From: Acinetobacter sp. WCHA55
Lineage (GTDB): Bacteria; Pseudomonadota; Gammaproteobacteria; Pseudomonadales; Moraxellaceae
NCBI RefSeq assembly: GCF_002165305.2
Contig: NZ_CP032285.1
Location: 308,329-372,328 of the forward strand
Reading direction: 5' to 3'
DNA: 64,000 nucleotides
Below the pieces are notes generated by a model. The model did no database searches. It saw only the letters and a program-made list of their open reading frames with translations, and had not been told where the DNA came from. Position 1 is the stretch's first letter. Each line of letters starts with the position of its first letter. Positions 48,128-56,773 of the stretch are shown piece after piece. Position numbers and translations under genes: made by a program.

Positions 48128-48155
48128 TTAGAAAACAATTATTGTGACATTATTT
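48128..48155 (+). promoter_or_regulatory. ISAba1 outward promoter
   Basis: TTAGAA (48128-48133) and TTATTT (48150-48155) spaced by 16 bp near the right end, matching the outward promoter known from ISAba1 upstream of blaOXA genes. Here it points into the 3' end of the AraC gene on the antisense strand. Confidence 0.7.
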
Positions 48156-48191
48156 CAATGAGTTATCTATTTTTGTCGTGTACAGAGATCT

Positions 48192-49019
48192 TCAAGATAT
48201 ATCTAGAACATTTGTGCACGCTTTTTGATATTGATTCAATGTTATGCCATAACAACGTTTAAACCATCGACCTAGATGACTTTGATCAGAAAAACAAAGA
48301 TATGAAGCAACAGTTGTTGCTGATAATCCTTTTCTTAACAATTCTTTTGCCTTATTTAAACGGAGTTGGATCAGATATTGATGTGGAGAACAGTTAAAGT
48401 TTTTTTTAAATACACGGTTAATATAAAAACGATCTGTTTTCACCAATGTTGAGAGTGTTTGTAAGTCTAAATCATGAAAGAGACTTTCATGTAAAATTTC
48501 TTTTAGCTTTAATGCAATATTAGGTAATGTCTGGATAGACTTTTCACGTTTATATAAAATTTTTTTATTTACTAAGTTTTCTAATAAAAGATCTAAATAC
48601 GTATCTTTCATCAATTGAGATTCATTGTTATTCAATATATTGTAGGTTGAAAGTATCAAATGTGAAAGTTGAGGATCAGAACGTAGGGTTGATTCGATAG
48701 CAAGTTCGATAGGCTCATTAAATATTCCTTCATAGCTTTTTTTTAACCATGCTGGATCTAAATGCATCATTTTATAAGTGAAGCCGAGAGGATCTGGTGC
48801 ATTACCATCATGAACTTCTTCAGGTTCAAGCATGAAAGTTTGACCTTGATAGCTATCAATAATTTTTTTTCTACAATTGAATTGTTGATGTCCTAACTCT
48901 GTTACCCCTATAAGATAACTTGAGTGTAGATGAGGATCGTATGCAAAGCCTTTGAAGTGGGCATGAATTAGTTCTATACCTGTAGACTTATCCTGTGTGA
49001 CATTGACCCAATTGCTCAT
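48192..49019 (-). CDS. AraC-family transcriptional regulator
   Basis: 275 residues: N-terminal cupin-like sensing domain (HLHSSYLIGVTELGHQQF; FMLEPEEVHDGNAP) and C-terminal double HTH (FYINRVFKKNFNCSPHQYLIQLRLNKAKELL; SATTVASYLCFSDQSHLGRWFKRCYG). The stop codon lies in the ISAba1 target duplication, so the protein is intact. AraC regulators paired with LysE exporters usually activate the exporter; ISAba1 now separates the two. Confidence 0.88.
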   Translation of the reverse strand: MSNWVNVTQDKSTGIELIHAHFKGFAYDPHLHSSYLIGVTELGHQQFNCRKKIIDSYQGQTFMLEPEEVHDGNAPDPLGFTYKMMHLDPAWLKKSYEGIFNEPIELAIESTLRSDPQLSHLILSTYNILNNNESQLMKDTYLDLLLENLVNKKILYKREKSIQTLPNIALKLKEILHESLFHDLDLQTLSTLVKTDRFYINRVFKKNFNCSPHQYLIQLRLNKAKELLRKGLSATTVASYLCFSDQSHLGRWFKRCYGITLNQYQKACTNVLDIS

Positions 49020-49081
49020 ATTTACTTAATTAGTCCTAATGGATTTAGCTTATCAAAAATTATCTAATGAAGAAATTCTAA

Positions 49082-49109
49082 AATTAACATAATACACCTT
49101 ATACAAAAT
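49082..49109 (-). other. pdif site 6 (XerD half first)
   Basis: AATTAACATAA - TACACC - TTATACAAAAT. Border between the AraC/LysE module and the blaOXA-58 module. Confidence 0.88.
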
Positions 49110-49142
49110 GCCCTTGTAAGCCCTTAATCAAGGGCATTTTTA
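49108..49142 (+). terminator. Intrinsic terminator
   Basis: ATGCCCTTG and CAAGGGCAT stem with a 13-nt loop and TTTTT, immediately after pdif site 6. Confidence 0.7.
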
Positions 49143-49148
49143 GTCTCT

Positions 49149-49165
49149 ACTTAACATAAAATTTT
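49149..49165 (-). other. Half pdif site cut by ISAba3-like element
   Basis: ACTTAACATAA matches the XerD half at 10 of 11 and is followed by six bases (AATTTT) and then directly by the end of the ISAba3-like element where the XerC half should be. Confidence 0.5.
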
Positions 49166-49458
49166 GGTGGTGCTTCAAAAAGTATGCTGCCTTTAAATGA
49201 AGCCATTATTGATGTAAAAGAAAAGAAGGCTAAATCAAAAGCTTTAAAATGGTTTTCAAGCTTTTTTGAAAAATTACAGCTTCTTCTGAAGCTACGCCTA
49301 ATTCTATGCCTTATTTTGCAATTATTGCCTTCAATACCTACAGTAAAAAATTTACCAATACTTTGCTTACCATTTTTAAAAGCAGTGATGAAACTGTCCC
49401 AATGATCACTTGCAATTCGGGTGTAGTGAATATCTAATTGTTTAAGCTTTGTCTTCAA
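49166..49458 (-). CDS. ISAba3-like transposase, C-terminal part (frameshifted)
   Basis: Continuation of the DDE domain: LDIHYTRIASDHWDSFITAFKNGKQSIGK, then HRIRRSFRRSCNFSKKLENHFKAFDLAFF, the usual IS1-type end. It is expressed as a fusion with the upstream frame. Confidence 0.75.
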
Positions 49459-49461
49459 TTG

Positions 49462-49899
49462 TTAGACTGTAGCTAAATCTCGTTTACCCCAAACATAAGC
49501 AACAATTTCACCTGTTTCTCGATGATAGGCGTAAATAAGCCATTGTTTATTCTTTTTATTTCCAACAAAATTCCAGAACTCATCTACTTCGAGAGATTCA
49601 TAATGACTTTGCTGAGGCTGAATTTCATAGGTTGATTCAGTTAAAGTACGTAAAACTTTACCGATACTGATGCGCTCAACTTCAGCAATATCTCGTATAC
49701 CGCTGCCTCTGACCATCAACTGTAATATTTTACGAGTAATACCTGACTTACATCCTAGATAGCTCAGTGCATGATCACCAATAAACTGACGTTTACAGTC
49801 TTTGCACTGATAGTTTTGTTTCCCATCTACTTTGATACCATTTTTCTTTATACTATCACTGAGGCAGGTTGGACATTTGATTGCTAGAGTTATTTGCAT
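49462..49899 (-). CDS. ISAba3-like transposase, InsA part
   Basis: N-terminal zinc finger (CPTCLSDSIKKNGIKVDGKQNYQCKDC), HTH, and LEVDEFWNFVGNKKNKQWLIYAYHRETGEIVAYVWG. The catalytic domain continues in another frame. Confidence 0.88.
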   Translation of the reverse strand: MQITLAIKCPTCLSDSIKKNGIKVDGKQNYQCKDCKRQFIGDHALSYLGCKSGITRKILQLMVRGSGIRDIAEVERISIGKVLRTLTESTYEIQPQQSHYESLEVDEFWNFVGNKKNKQWLIYAYHRETGEIVAYVWGKRDLATV

Positions 49900-49989
49900 T
49901 TCTCTATTTTATCAAAATCCAATCGGCTTTTTCTTCAGCATACTTTTTGAAACACTACCAAAAATAGATTAACCTCAAACTTCTAATTC

Positions 49990-51278
<1,289 letters not shown>

Positions 51279-51370
51279 TTTGTTCAAAAGTCATATTTTA
51301 CCTCGGAGAAACCGGACATTTTTATTGGTGAGAATATAGACACTTTAAATGGGTTCTAACACTCTCTCTC

Positions 51371-51398
51371 GTTTCGTATAACAGCCATTATGTTAAAT
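51371..51398 (+). other. pdif site 7 (XerC half first)
   Basis: GTTTCGTATAA - CAGCCA - TTATGTTAAAT. Right border of the blaOXA-58 module; the stop of the next gene lies within it. Confidence 0.92.
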
Positions 51399-51872
51399 CA
51401 TCGTATTAGAAGATAAATTTTCAGATGTAGTAATTGATCTAAAATGATGTTTCCAAAGTTGAATTCCTAAATTTCCACTTCGATCTAAAGAAGAACCTAC
51501 AGTTAAATCTGTAACTAAGCAGGGGAAAAGACCAGCATCAAATAATCTAAAACCAGCAGCAAGAACACACGTATCCGTTTGGATACCACATACATAAACT
51601 TGTTGAGTATCTAAACCTTTCAAATACTGAATCAAGTCATCTGTTGGAGAATATCCATACTTAATAAATACTTTCTCTACTTTTAGTGGACATTCATCAA
51701 ATTCCGATGGAGCCCAATTTAGCTGGCTTTTGAAGGGAACTATTGATTCATCATGTAGTTCTATAGTCGCGATTGAATGAACCGAAGGCAGCAATTTTTC
51801 TAATTTTTGTATTAACCAGTTAGGAGGATTAAAAGTTGATTGAACATCAATTATTAACAGGACTGGTTTCAT
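51393..51872 (-). CDS. Isochorismatase-family cysteine hydrolase
   Basis: 159 residues from MKPVLLIIDVQ. Catalytic triad of the family is visible: Asp in LLIIDVQSTF, Lys in EKVFIKYGYSP, Cys in VCGIQTDTCVLAAGFRLFDAG. The substrate is unknown; relatives hydrolyse isochorismate, nicotinamide or similar amides. It is the only gene of its pdif module and its stop codon is supplied by pdif site 7. Confidence 0.87.
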   Translation of the reverse strand: MKPVLLIIDVQSTFNPPNWLIQKLEKLLPSVHSIATIELHDESIVPFKSQLNWAPSEFDECPLKVEKVFIKYGYSPTDDLIQYLKGLDTQQVYVCGIQTDTCVLAAGFRLFDAGLFPCLVTDLTVGSSLDRSGNLGIQLWKHHFRSITTSENLSSNTMI

Positions 51873-51990
51873 AAATAATAACAAATTAGTTTTAGTAAAT
51901 TGATTTTATCAAAGAGAAGCCTTTAATGTCCATGAAATTGAATACATACTTAAATCCTAATTAATTATGTTGGGCTTTAAATTTCTCTAA

Positions 51991-52018
51991 AATTAACATA
52001 ATACACCTTATACGAAAG
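51991..52018 (-). other. pdif site 8 (XerD half first)
   Basis: AATTAACATAA - TACACC - TTATACGAAAG. Right border of the isochorismatase module. Confidence 0.9.
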
Positions 52019-52037
52019 GCCCATAAATTGGGCTTTT
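52018..52037 (+). terminator. Short intrinsic terminator
   Basis: GCCCATAAATTGGGC with TTTTT, between pdif sites 8 and 9. Confidence 0.6.
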
Positions 52038-52046
52038 TGGTCATGC

Positions 52047-52074
52047 ATTTAACATAAAATCTCATCTACGAAAT
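52047..52074 (-). other. pdif site 9 (XerD half first)
   Basis: ATTTAACATAA - AATCTC - ATCTACGAAAT. Perfect XerD half, 9 of 11 in the XerC half. It has the same orientation as site 8, breaking the alternating pattern. Confidence 0.72.
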
Positions 52075-52087
52075 CCAGATTCAAGAC

Positions 52088-52121
52088 ATAAAAAAGCCCG
52101 ACATCCTGTCGGGCTTTTTTA
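52088..52121. terminator. Strong bidirectional terminator
   Basis: AAAAAAGCCCGACA and TGTCGGGCTTTTTT stem with a short loop. Confidence 0.8.
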
Positions 52122-52427
52122 GATTGGGTTGCTCGTCTTGCTGATCTCGTGCTGCCCATTCCTTGCGCTACTTTCTTATTCTTGTTTTTTTGGAAACATC
52201 CTGTTCCCTGTATAGCCATCATAGGATTAATGCCTTGAATTACCAATCCGCAAAATCCTTAAATCTATGTAAGTTTTAGCTTACAAAGTTGGCCTATTTT
52301 TATCCCAAGAGTTGTCCGCAGAAATTGGGGATGATTTAAGCTCTCTATGGATTGATAATGCACACTAAAGTTTCATTTTGATTAAAAAATCATCAAAAAC
52401 ATTGGCAAGAAGTATCAAATCCGTTCA

Positions 52428-52462
52428 TAAAAAAGCCGACTTGTTTCCAAGTCGGCTTTTTA
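52428..52462 (+). terminator. Intrinsic terminator, duplicate of the one at 44946
   Basis: AAAAGCCGACTTG and CAAGTCGGCTTTTT stem; about 60 bp around it is also similar to the region at 44920. Confidence 0.78.
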
Positions 52463-52523
52463 GGTTTTGCGTCCCAATTTTTTATAGCATAACTTTTTGA
52501 AATATAAAACTATTTATGAGTAC

Positions 52524-52551
52524 GTTTCGTATAAGCTCTATTATGTTAAAT
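52524..52551 (+). other. pdif site 10 (XerC half first)
   Basis: GTTTCGTATAA - GCTCTA - TTATGTTAAAT. XerD half perfect, XerC half 10 of 11. Confidence 0.92.
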
Positions 52552-52639
52552 GGTTATGAATATAAGATGTCTAAAGTTGAGTTTTATATTTCTTTAAAAT
52601 ATATAGTATTTATTCTTACTTATTTATATTTAGACACCA

Positions 52640-53329
52640 ATGAGAAAGCAATACTTTTTTTTGATAGCATTAGGGTTTTCAAGTTCTTCATTTGCATTAG
52701 AAAATCTACCTCTTAGCCACAAAGGGTTAGAAAAACTGAAAATGCAAGAAATTGGACCTGTCATAAAAAATTTTTTACCAAATTCAGATGTATCTGCAAT
52801 ATGGTGGGATTACAAGTCTAATAATCCATCTATAATTTGGCTTCATAGACCTTATACTGAAACACAATTTGAAGATGGTTCTATTCAAACAATACGTAAA
52901 GGAGTTTTTAGATCAAATGTGTTAGGAGTTCAAACAACTTATCTACAAGACAGAAAATATGAATTGCCTTGGTCAGTTATTTATTTAGGTAAAATGGCGA
53001 AATTTGGTGTAACAGAAATACAATTTCATCCTAACTTACCCGATATCGATATCATCGACTCATATCAATGTTTTGGAGCTAGTTATGATAATTGTGATTT
53101 CAATCCAATAAAATCATTAAAAAATGTTGGTGTTAATAGTAAAATGATTTGTAGAGATGATACTGGAAGTGGTTCAAATTATAAAAAAGCTTACTTACTA
53201 ACAGCAAATGGTAAAAAACCAACTTATGCTATTCATTCAATGAGTACAGGTTCAGGAGGCTCTAGTAATGATTTCAGCCTCATGCTTAATACAACAAAAA
53301 ATGAAATATGTAATTTAGTTAAAGACTAG
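52640..53329 (+). CDS. Unknown secreted protein
   Basis: 229 residues with a clear signal peptide (MRKQYFFLIALGFSSSSFA then LENLP), so it is probably periplasmic. The mature part has cysteines in DSYQCFGASYDNCDF and SKMICRDD that may form disulfides. No family recognised. It shares the module 52524-54296 with the next gene; a strong hairpin terminator follows. Confidence 0.72.
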   Translation: MRKQYFFLIALGFSSSSFALENLPLSHKGLEKLKMQEIGPVIKNFLPNSDVSAIWWDYKSNNPSIIWLHRPYTETQFEDGSIQTIRKGVFRSNVLGVQTTYLQDRKYELPWSVIYLGKMAKFGVTEIQFHPNLPDIDIIDSYQCFGASYDNCDFNPIKSLKNVGVNSKMICRDDTGSGSNYKKAYLLTANGKKPTYAIHSMSTGSGGSSNDFSLMLNTTKNEICNLVKD

Positions 53330-53393
53330 AATTAACGTTATACAAAGCTTATAAATTTAGGCTATACCCTTAATTTTTTTATATTTTTTAACT

Positions 53394-53425
53394 TTTAAAG
53401 CCTAGATATCAGATCTAGGCTTTTT
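53394..53425 (+). terminator. Intrinsic terminator
   Basis: AAAGCCTAGAT and ATCTAGGCTTT stem with trailing T residues, after the secreted protein gene. Confidence 0.75.
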
Positions 53426-53510
53426 AATTTTGGTATACCCCACCTAATATTAAAATTAAATTAAAAATCAATGATATGCATTTAAATCTATGATAAATAA
53501 TAATCAAATT

Positions 53511-53574
53511 CACACTTTTATTGATATCTACGCACAGAATTGCTATTCTGTGCGTAGATATCAATAAAAGTGTG
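53511..53574. repeat. Perfect 64-bp inverted repeat upstream of an unknown gene
   Basis: Two identical 30-bp arms (53511-53540 and 53545-53574) around a TGCT loop; the arm core is GATATCTACGCACAGAAT. It ends 15 bp before the preferred start at 53590. With no T run it is not a normal terminator; it could be an operator or an RNA regulatory hairpin. Confidence 0.85.
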
Positions 53575-53589
53575 ATGAGTGGAGGTTGT

Positions 53590-54258
53590 ATGGCTTTTAG
53601 AGCTAATGAAGCAGCGATGGAAAACAGAAAAAGTGCGGAAAGATATTTACTTTCAAATCTAAAGGAATTATCTACGCAAGAGCGTGATGCTAGTCGTAAG
53701 TATCTAAGTGATTTAATGGATAAAATGGGGCCTGTAATTGATACTTATCCCGTATGGCATCCATTGTTAGTAGACAAATCACGTTGGACGTTCTATAGAA
53801 CTCCAAATCCACAAAATGGTTATTCCAAAATTGATCATAATGTCTATTTTAGGAATGGTTTCATCACATGTCCCTACAATGCTGCTTCTAATCATGGTCA
53901 AGATGTAATAGATGCTGTTGAGGCTTTGCCTGTAATTAATGGAATAAAAATTACAGCAAAAAAATTGCCAGTAACCCTTTACAACTCTGATACGACAGCG
54001 ATTCTTGTAGAGTGTGGATGGGACTATTCTCTTGATCAAGAGGGAAATATTCCATGGGAATCGATAGCTCCATTATTACTTGAGACAGCATTGAATATTC
54101 ATAAACAAGGTATGAAGAGCTTCTCCATAGAAGAAATGATGGATGATTATTTATTGGGGAGACCTTGTGGAAAGAGATCTTCACTATTTATTGGACAAGA
54201 TACTGGATTACGTATTAATAAAATGTGGAAAATGATTATTGAATCTCAAATGATTTAA
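53590..54258 (+). CDS. Unknown 222-residue protein
   Basis: Soluble protein with a helical charged N terminus (MAFRANEAAMENRKSAERYLL) and a mixed alpha/beta body; no family recognised. I start at 53590 because GGAGG lies 5 nt upstream and because an upstream frame would run through the large inverted repeat. It ends just before pdif site 11. Confidence 0.75.
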   Translation: MAFRANEAAMENRKSAERYLLSNLKELSTQERDASRKYLSDLMDKMGPVIDTYPVWHPLLVDKSRWTFYRTPNPQNGYSKIDHNVYFRNGFITCPYNAASNHGQDVIDAVEALPVINGIKITAKKLPVTLYNSDTTAILVECGWDYSLDQEGNIPWESIAPLLLETALNIHKQGMKSFSIEEMMDDYLLGRPCGKRSSLFIGQDTGLRINKMWKMIIESQMI

Positions 54259-54268
54259 GAATTTCTAA

Positions 54269-54296
54269 AATTAACATAATACACCTTATACGAAAT
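54269..54296 (-). other. pdif site 11 (XerD half first)
   Basis: AATTAACATAA - TACACC - TTATACGAAAT, the same 28 bp as site 2. Last pdif site seen in the window. Confidence 0.92.
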
Positions 54297-54342
54297 GCGT
54301 TATAATTCCACTTAGAAATCAATGCTGTAGTTTCTAGTTGAT

Positions 54343-54371
54343 AGCCCACCTTCCCCAAGGTGGGCTTTTTT
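54343..54371 (+). terminator. Intrinsic terminator
   Basis: GCCCACCTT and AAGGTGGGC stem followed by seven T residues. Confidence 0.8.
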
Positions 54372-55222
54372 TGTGATTTTTCACGTTCCACGCTTAAAAT
54401 TCGAACAGTGTTTCATGATTTTTATAAGTTAAACTAAATTTAGTTGCTAATCCCAATAAGCTATTCACTAACTTGTAAATATCGGTATACCGGGCACTGT
54501 TGCAAATAGAGATTTGAGTCGATGAAGTTCCTTTTTAAAAGTGCTTAGAGACCGAAAACCCTGTTGATTAGACACACTTCACCTTGAGGCTGACCATAAT
54601 AAAATGACGATGCTTGTCCTTTACGTAGTGCACGCATGACTTCAATACCTTTAATTGTGGCATAAGCCGTCTTCATAGATTTGAATCCTAATGTGGCCCT
54701 GATGATCCGCTTTAACTTACCATGATCACATTCAATGACATTATTTTTATACTTAATCTGCCTGTGCTCAATATCTACTGGACATTTTCCTTCTCGCTTT
54801 AACCGTGATAAAGCATGGCCATAGGTCGCTGCTTTATCTGTATTGATGACCCGTGGAATTTGCCATTTTTTCACCGTATTGAAGATCTTTCCTAAAAAAC
54901 AATAGGCTGATTTACTGTTCCGTCTAGCGGAAAGGTAAAAGTCAATCGTATGACCACGTTGATCAACTGCACGATACAGGTAAGTCCATCGCCCCTTCAC
55001 TTTGATATAAGTCTCATCCATATGCCATGAATGTAAATCTGTAGGATTACGCCAATACCAGCGTAAGCGTTTTTCCATTTCTGGAGCATAACGCTGAACC
55101 CAACGATAAATTGTGGTGTGGTCAACATTCACACCTCGTTCAGCGAGCATTTCTTGAAGTTAGAGGTGGTCCCACTTGTTTGAACAACTAAAAGCGTATT
55201 TATAAGTGATATTCCGCTCTAG

Positions 55223-55963
55223 TTAAGCCACCTTGTTTTGTTGGGGTAGCTGATCATAGTAAAACTCATTTGGTGTCATTTTGTCTAGACTCGAATGAGG
55301 TCGTTTCAAATTATAAAACTCAAAATATGCACTTAATTGCTTTTTCGCATCTGTGACACTGCTATAAGCTTTGAGATACACCTCTTCATATTTAACGCTC
55401 CGCCATAATCGTTCAACCATCACATTATCTACCCATCGACCTTTACCATCCATACTGATTTGAATGCCATTTGATTTCAATACATCAATAAATGCATCAC
55501 TGGTAAACTGGCTGCCTTGGTCTGTATTAAATATTTCAGGTCGACCATATTTTTCAATCGCTTCATTTAAAGCCGAAATACAAAAATCCACCTCCATACT
55601 AATCGATACCCTATGCGCAAGTACCTTGCGGCTATGCCAATCAATCACAGCACATAAATAAACAAAGCCTTTTGCCATAGGGATATACGTTATATCCGTA
55701 GACCACACTTGATTACTGCGCTGAATAGCCAACCCTTTGAGCAGATATGGATATTTACGGTGAGCTTGATTAGCCTGGCTTAAATTTGGTTTGCAATATA
55801 ACGCCTGAATACCCATTTTCTTCATTAAAGTACGTGTATGACGTCGTCCTATATGATGTCCTTGACGATTCAACAAATCACGCATCATACGACTGCCTGC
55901 AAAAGGATATTGCATATGTAATTCATCAATACATCGCATCAGCTTCAGATCTGATGCACTCAC
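55223..55963 (-). CDS. IS3-family transposase OrfB
   Basis: Protein identical to the OrfB at 46417-47157, with VWSTDITYIPM, FNTDQGSQFTS and ERLWRSVKYEEVYL. Confidence 0.94.
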   Translation of the reverse strand: MSASDLKLMRCIDELHMQYPFAGSRMMRDLLNRQGHHIGRRHTRTLMKKMGIQALYCKPNLSQANQAHRKYPYLLKGLAIQRSNQVWSTDITYIPMAKGFVYLCAVIDWHSRKVLAHRVSISMEVDFCISALNEAIEKYGRPEIFNTDQGSQFTSDAFIDVLKSNGIQISMDGKGRWVDNVMVERLWRSVKYEEVYLKAYSSVTDAKKQLSAYFEFYNLKRPHSSLDKMTPNEFYYDQLPQQNKVA

Positions 55964-56049
55964 AGGTTTTGGGCGATAGTAATAACAACCACGGGAGACT
56001 TTCAGCAGCTTAGCTTGCTTAGATACTGAAATCTGAAGTGAGTCGTCGA

Positions 56050-56355
56050 TTAACTTTTGTGGTTGAAGCGGCCCAGTTTCTTCAACACACCTTCTAAAAA
56101 ATCAATTTCTAATGCCTGCTCACCGATTTTTGCATGTAGTTTTTTTAGATCGATGGGTGGTTCTGTTGGAGCTTTTGATTGATCGAAAGCTTGCGAGGAA
56201 GCTGAGATCAATTGATTTTTCCAGTCAATAATTTGGTTTTGATGAACATCAAACTCAGCACTCAATTCAGCAAGTGTTTTTTCTGCTTTAATCGCAGCAA
56301 GTGCTACCTTAGCTTTAAAATCATTTGAATGATTTCTTCTTGGTCTACGTGCCAT
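56050..56355 (-). CDS. IS3-family OrfA
   Basis: Identical to OrfA of copy A, from MARRPRRNHSNDFK; HTH plus coiled-coil helix. Confidence 0.92.
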   Translation of the reverse strand: MARRPRRNHSNDFKAKVALAAIKAEKTLAELSAEFDVHQNQIIDWKNQLISASSQAFDQSKAPTEPPIDLKKLHAKIGEQALEIDFLEGVLKKLGRFNHKS

Positions 56356-56773
56356 AAAATACTCCATATATTGATGTTTATAACATCATTTGAGGAGCAG
56401 AATATCACTTATAGGAGTTGTTCAAATTTACGGATCCATCTCTGTTCACGATAGCTGATGCCATATTTACAATACCAACGAACAGCCCAAAGAATGATTT
56501 CACCTTGAAAGTGCCGACCATGGAAGGGATTCATCTGCTGTATCTCGAAATAAATAAGATATTTAGCTTATCATGTCAGCCTATTTGCAACAGTGCCAAA
56601 CTATTTTAGTTGGGAAGGAATGCTAAAAATTGGAGATTGATACATCTCATCGTTTGTTTAAATATTTTTTGATTAAATTTTCCCTTTAAAAATTCTATTT
56701 TTTTTAATGTCTTAACTTGTATTTAATATAGGAGATCCCCATAACAACAAAAGCACTACAGGAATACAACAAT

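Larger units (their letters stand above)
45723..48187 (-). mobile_element. ISAba1: ISAba1, interrupted by an IS3-family element
   Basis: Ends CTCTGTACACGACAAA at 45723 and TTTGTCGTGTACAGAG at 48172-48187. The 9-bp duplication ATCTTCAAG lies at 45714-45722 and 48188-48196. Removing the 1282-bp internal element plus one 3-bp duplication leaves 1180 bp, the length of ISAba1. Confidence 0.95.
49166..49959 (-). mobile_element. ISAba3-like element, full length, downstream of blaOXA-58
   Basis: 794 bp between GGTGGTGCTTCAAAAAGTAT and its inverted counterpart ending AAACACTACC at 49959. An IS1-like element known to flank blaOXA-58. No clear target duplication. Confidence 0.85.
52075..52523. other. 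pdif module without a recognisable gene
   Basis: 449 bp between pdif sites 9 and 10. It contains two strong terminators (52088-52121 and 52428-52462) but no open frame with coding character; the 65-codon frame on the minus strand runs through the terminator stem. I see no tRNA or named RNA. Confidence 0.6.
55162..56443 (-). mobile_element. IS3-family element, copy B (1282 bp)
   Basis: Same ends and same encoded proteins as the copy at 46356-47637. The 3-bp duplication GTT lies at 55159-55161 and 56444-56446. Confidence 0.94.
54545..56534 (-). pseudogene. IS6-family transposase split by IS3-family element
   Basis: The 5' part at 56444-56534 encodes [19 protein letters not shown] and the 3' part at 54545-55161 begins LQEMLAERGVNVDHTTI. 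The 201-residue remaining frame has all catalytic residues but lacks the N-terminal region, so activity is doubtful. Confidence 0.9.
54493..56597 (-). mobile_element. IS6-family element copy 4, interrupted by IS3-family copy B
   Basis: 14-bp ends GGCACTGTTGCAAA at 54493-54506 and complement at 56584-56597. Removing 1285 bp (element plus one duplication) gives the normal length of 820 bp. No target duplication outside. Confidence 0.93.

Noticed and set aside
52049..52246. 65-codon minus-strand frame in the gene-free pdif module
   Set aside because: It runs through a strong terminator stem and a pdif site and has no coding character.
53332..53350. AATTAAC followed by TTATACAAAG, like a collapsed pdif site
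   Set aside because: The central part and most of the XerD half are missing, so no functional site can be supported.
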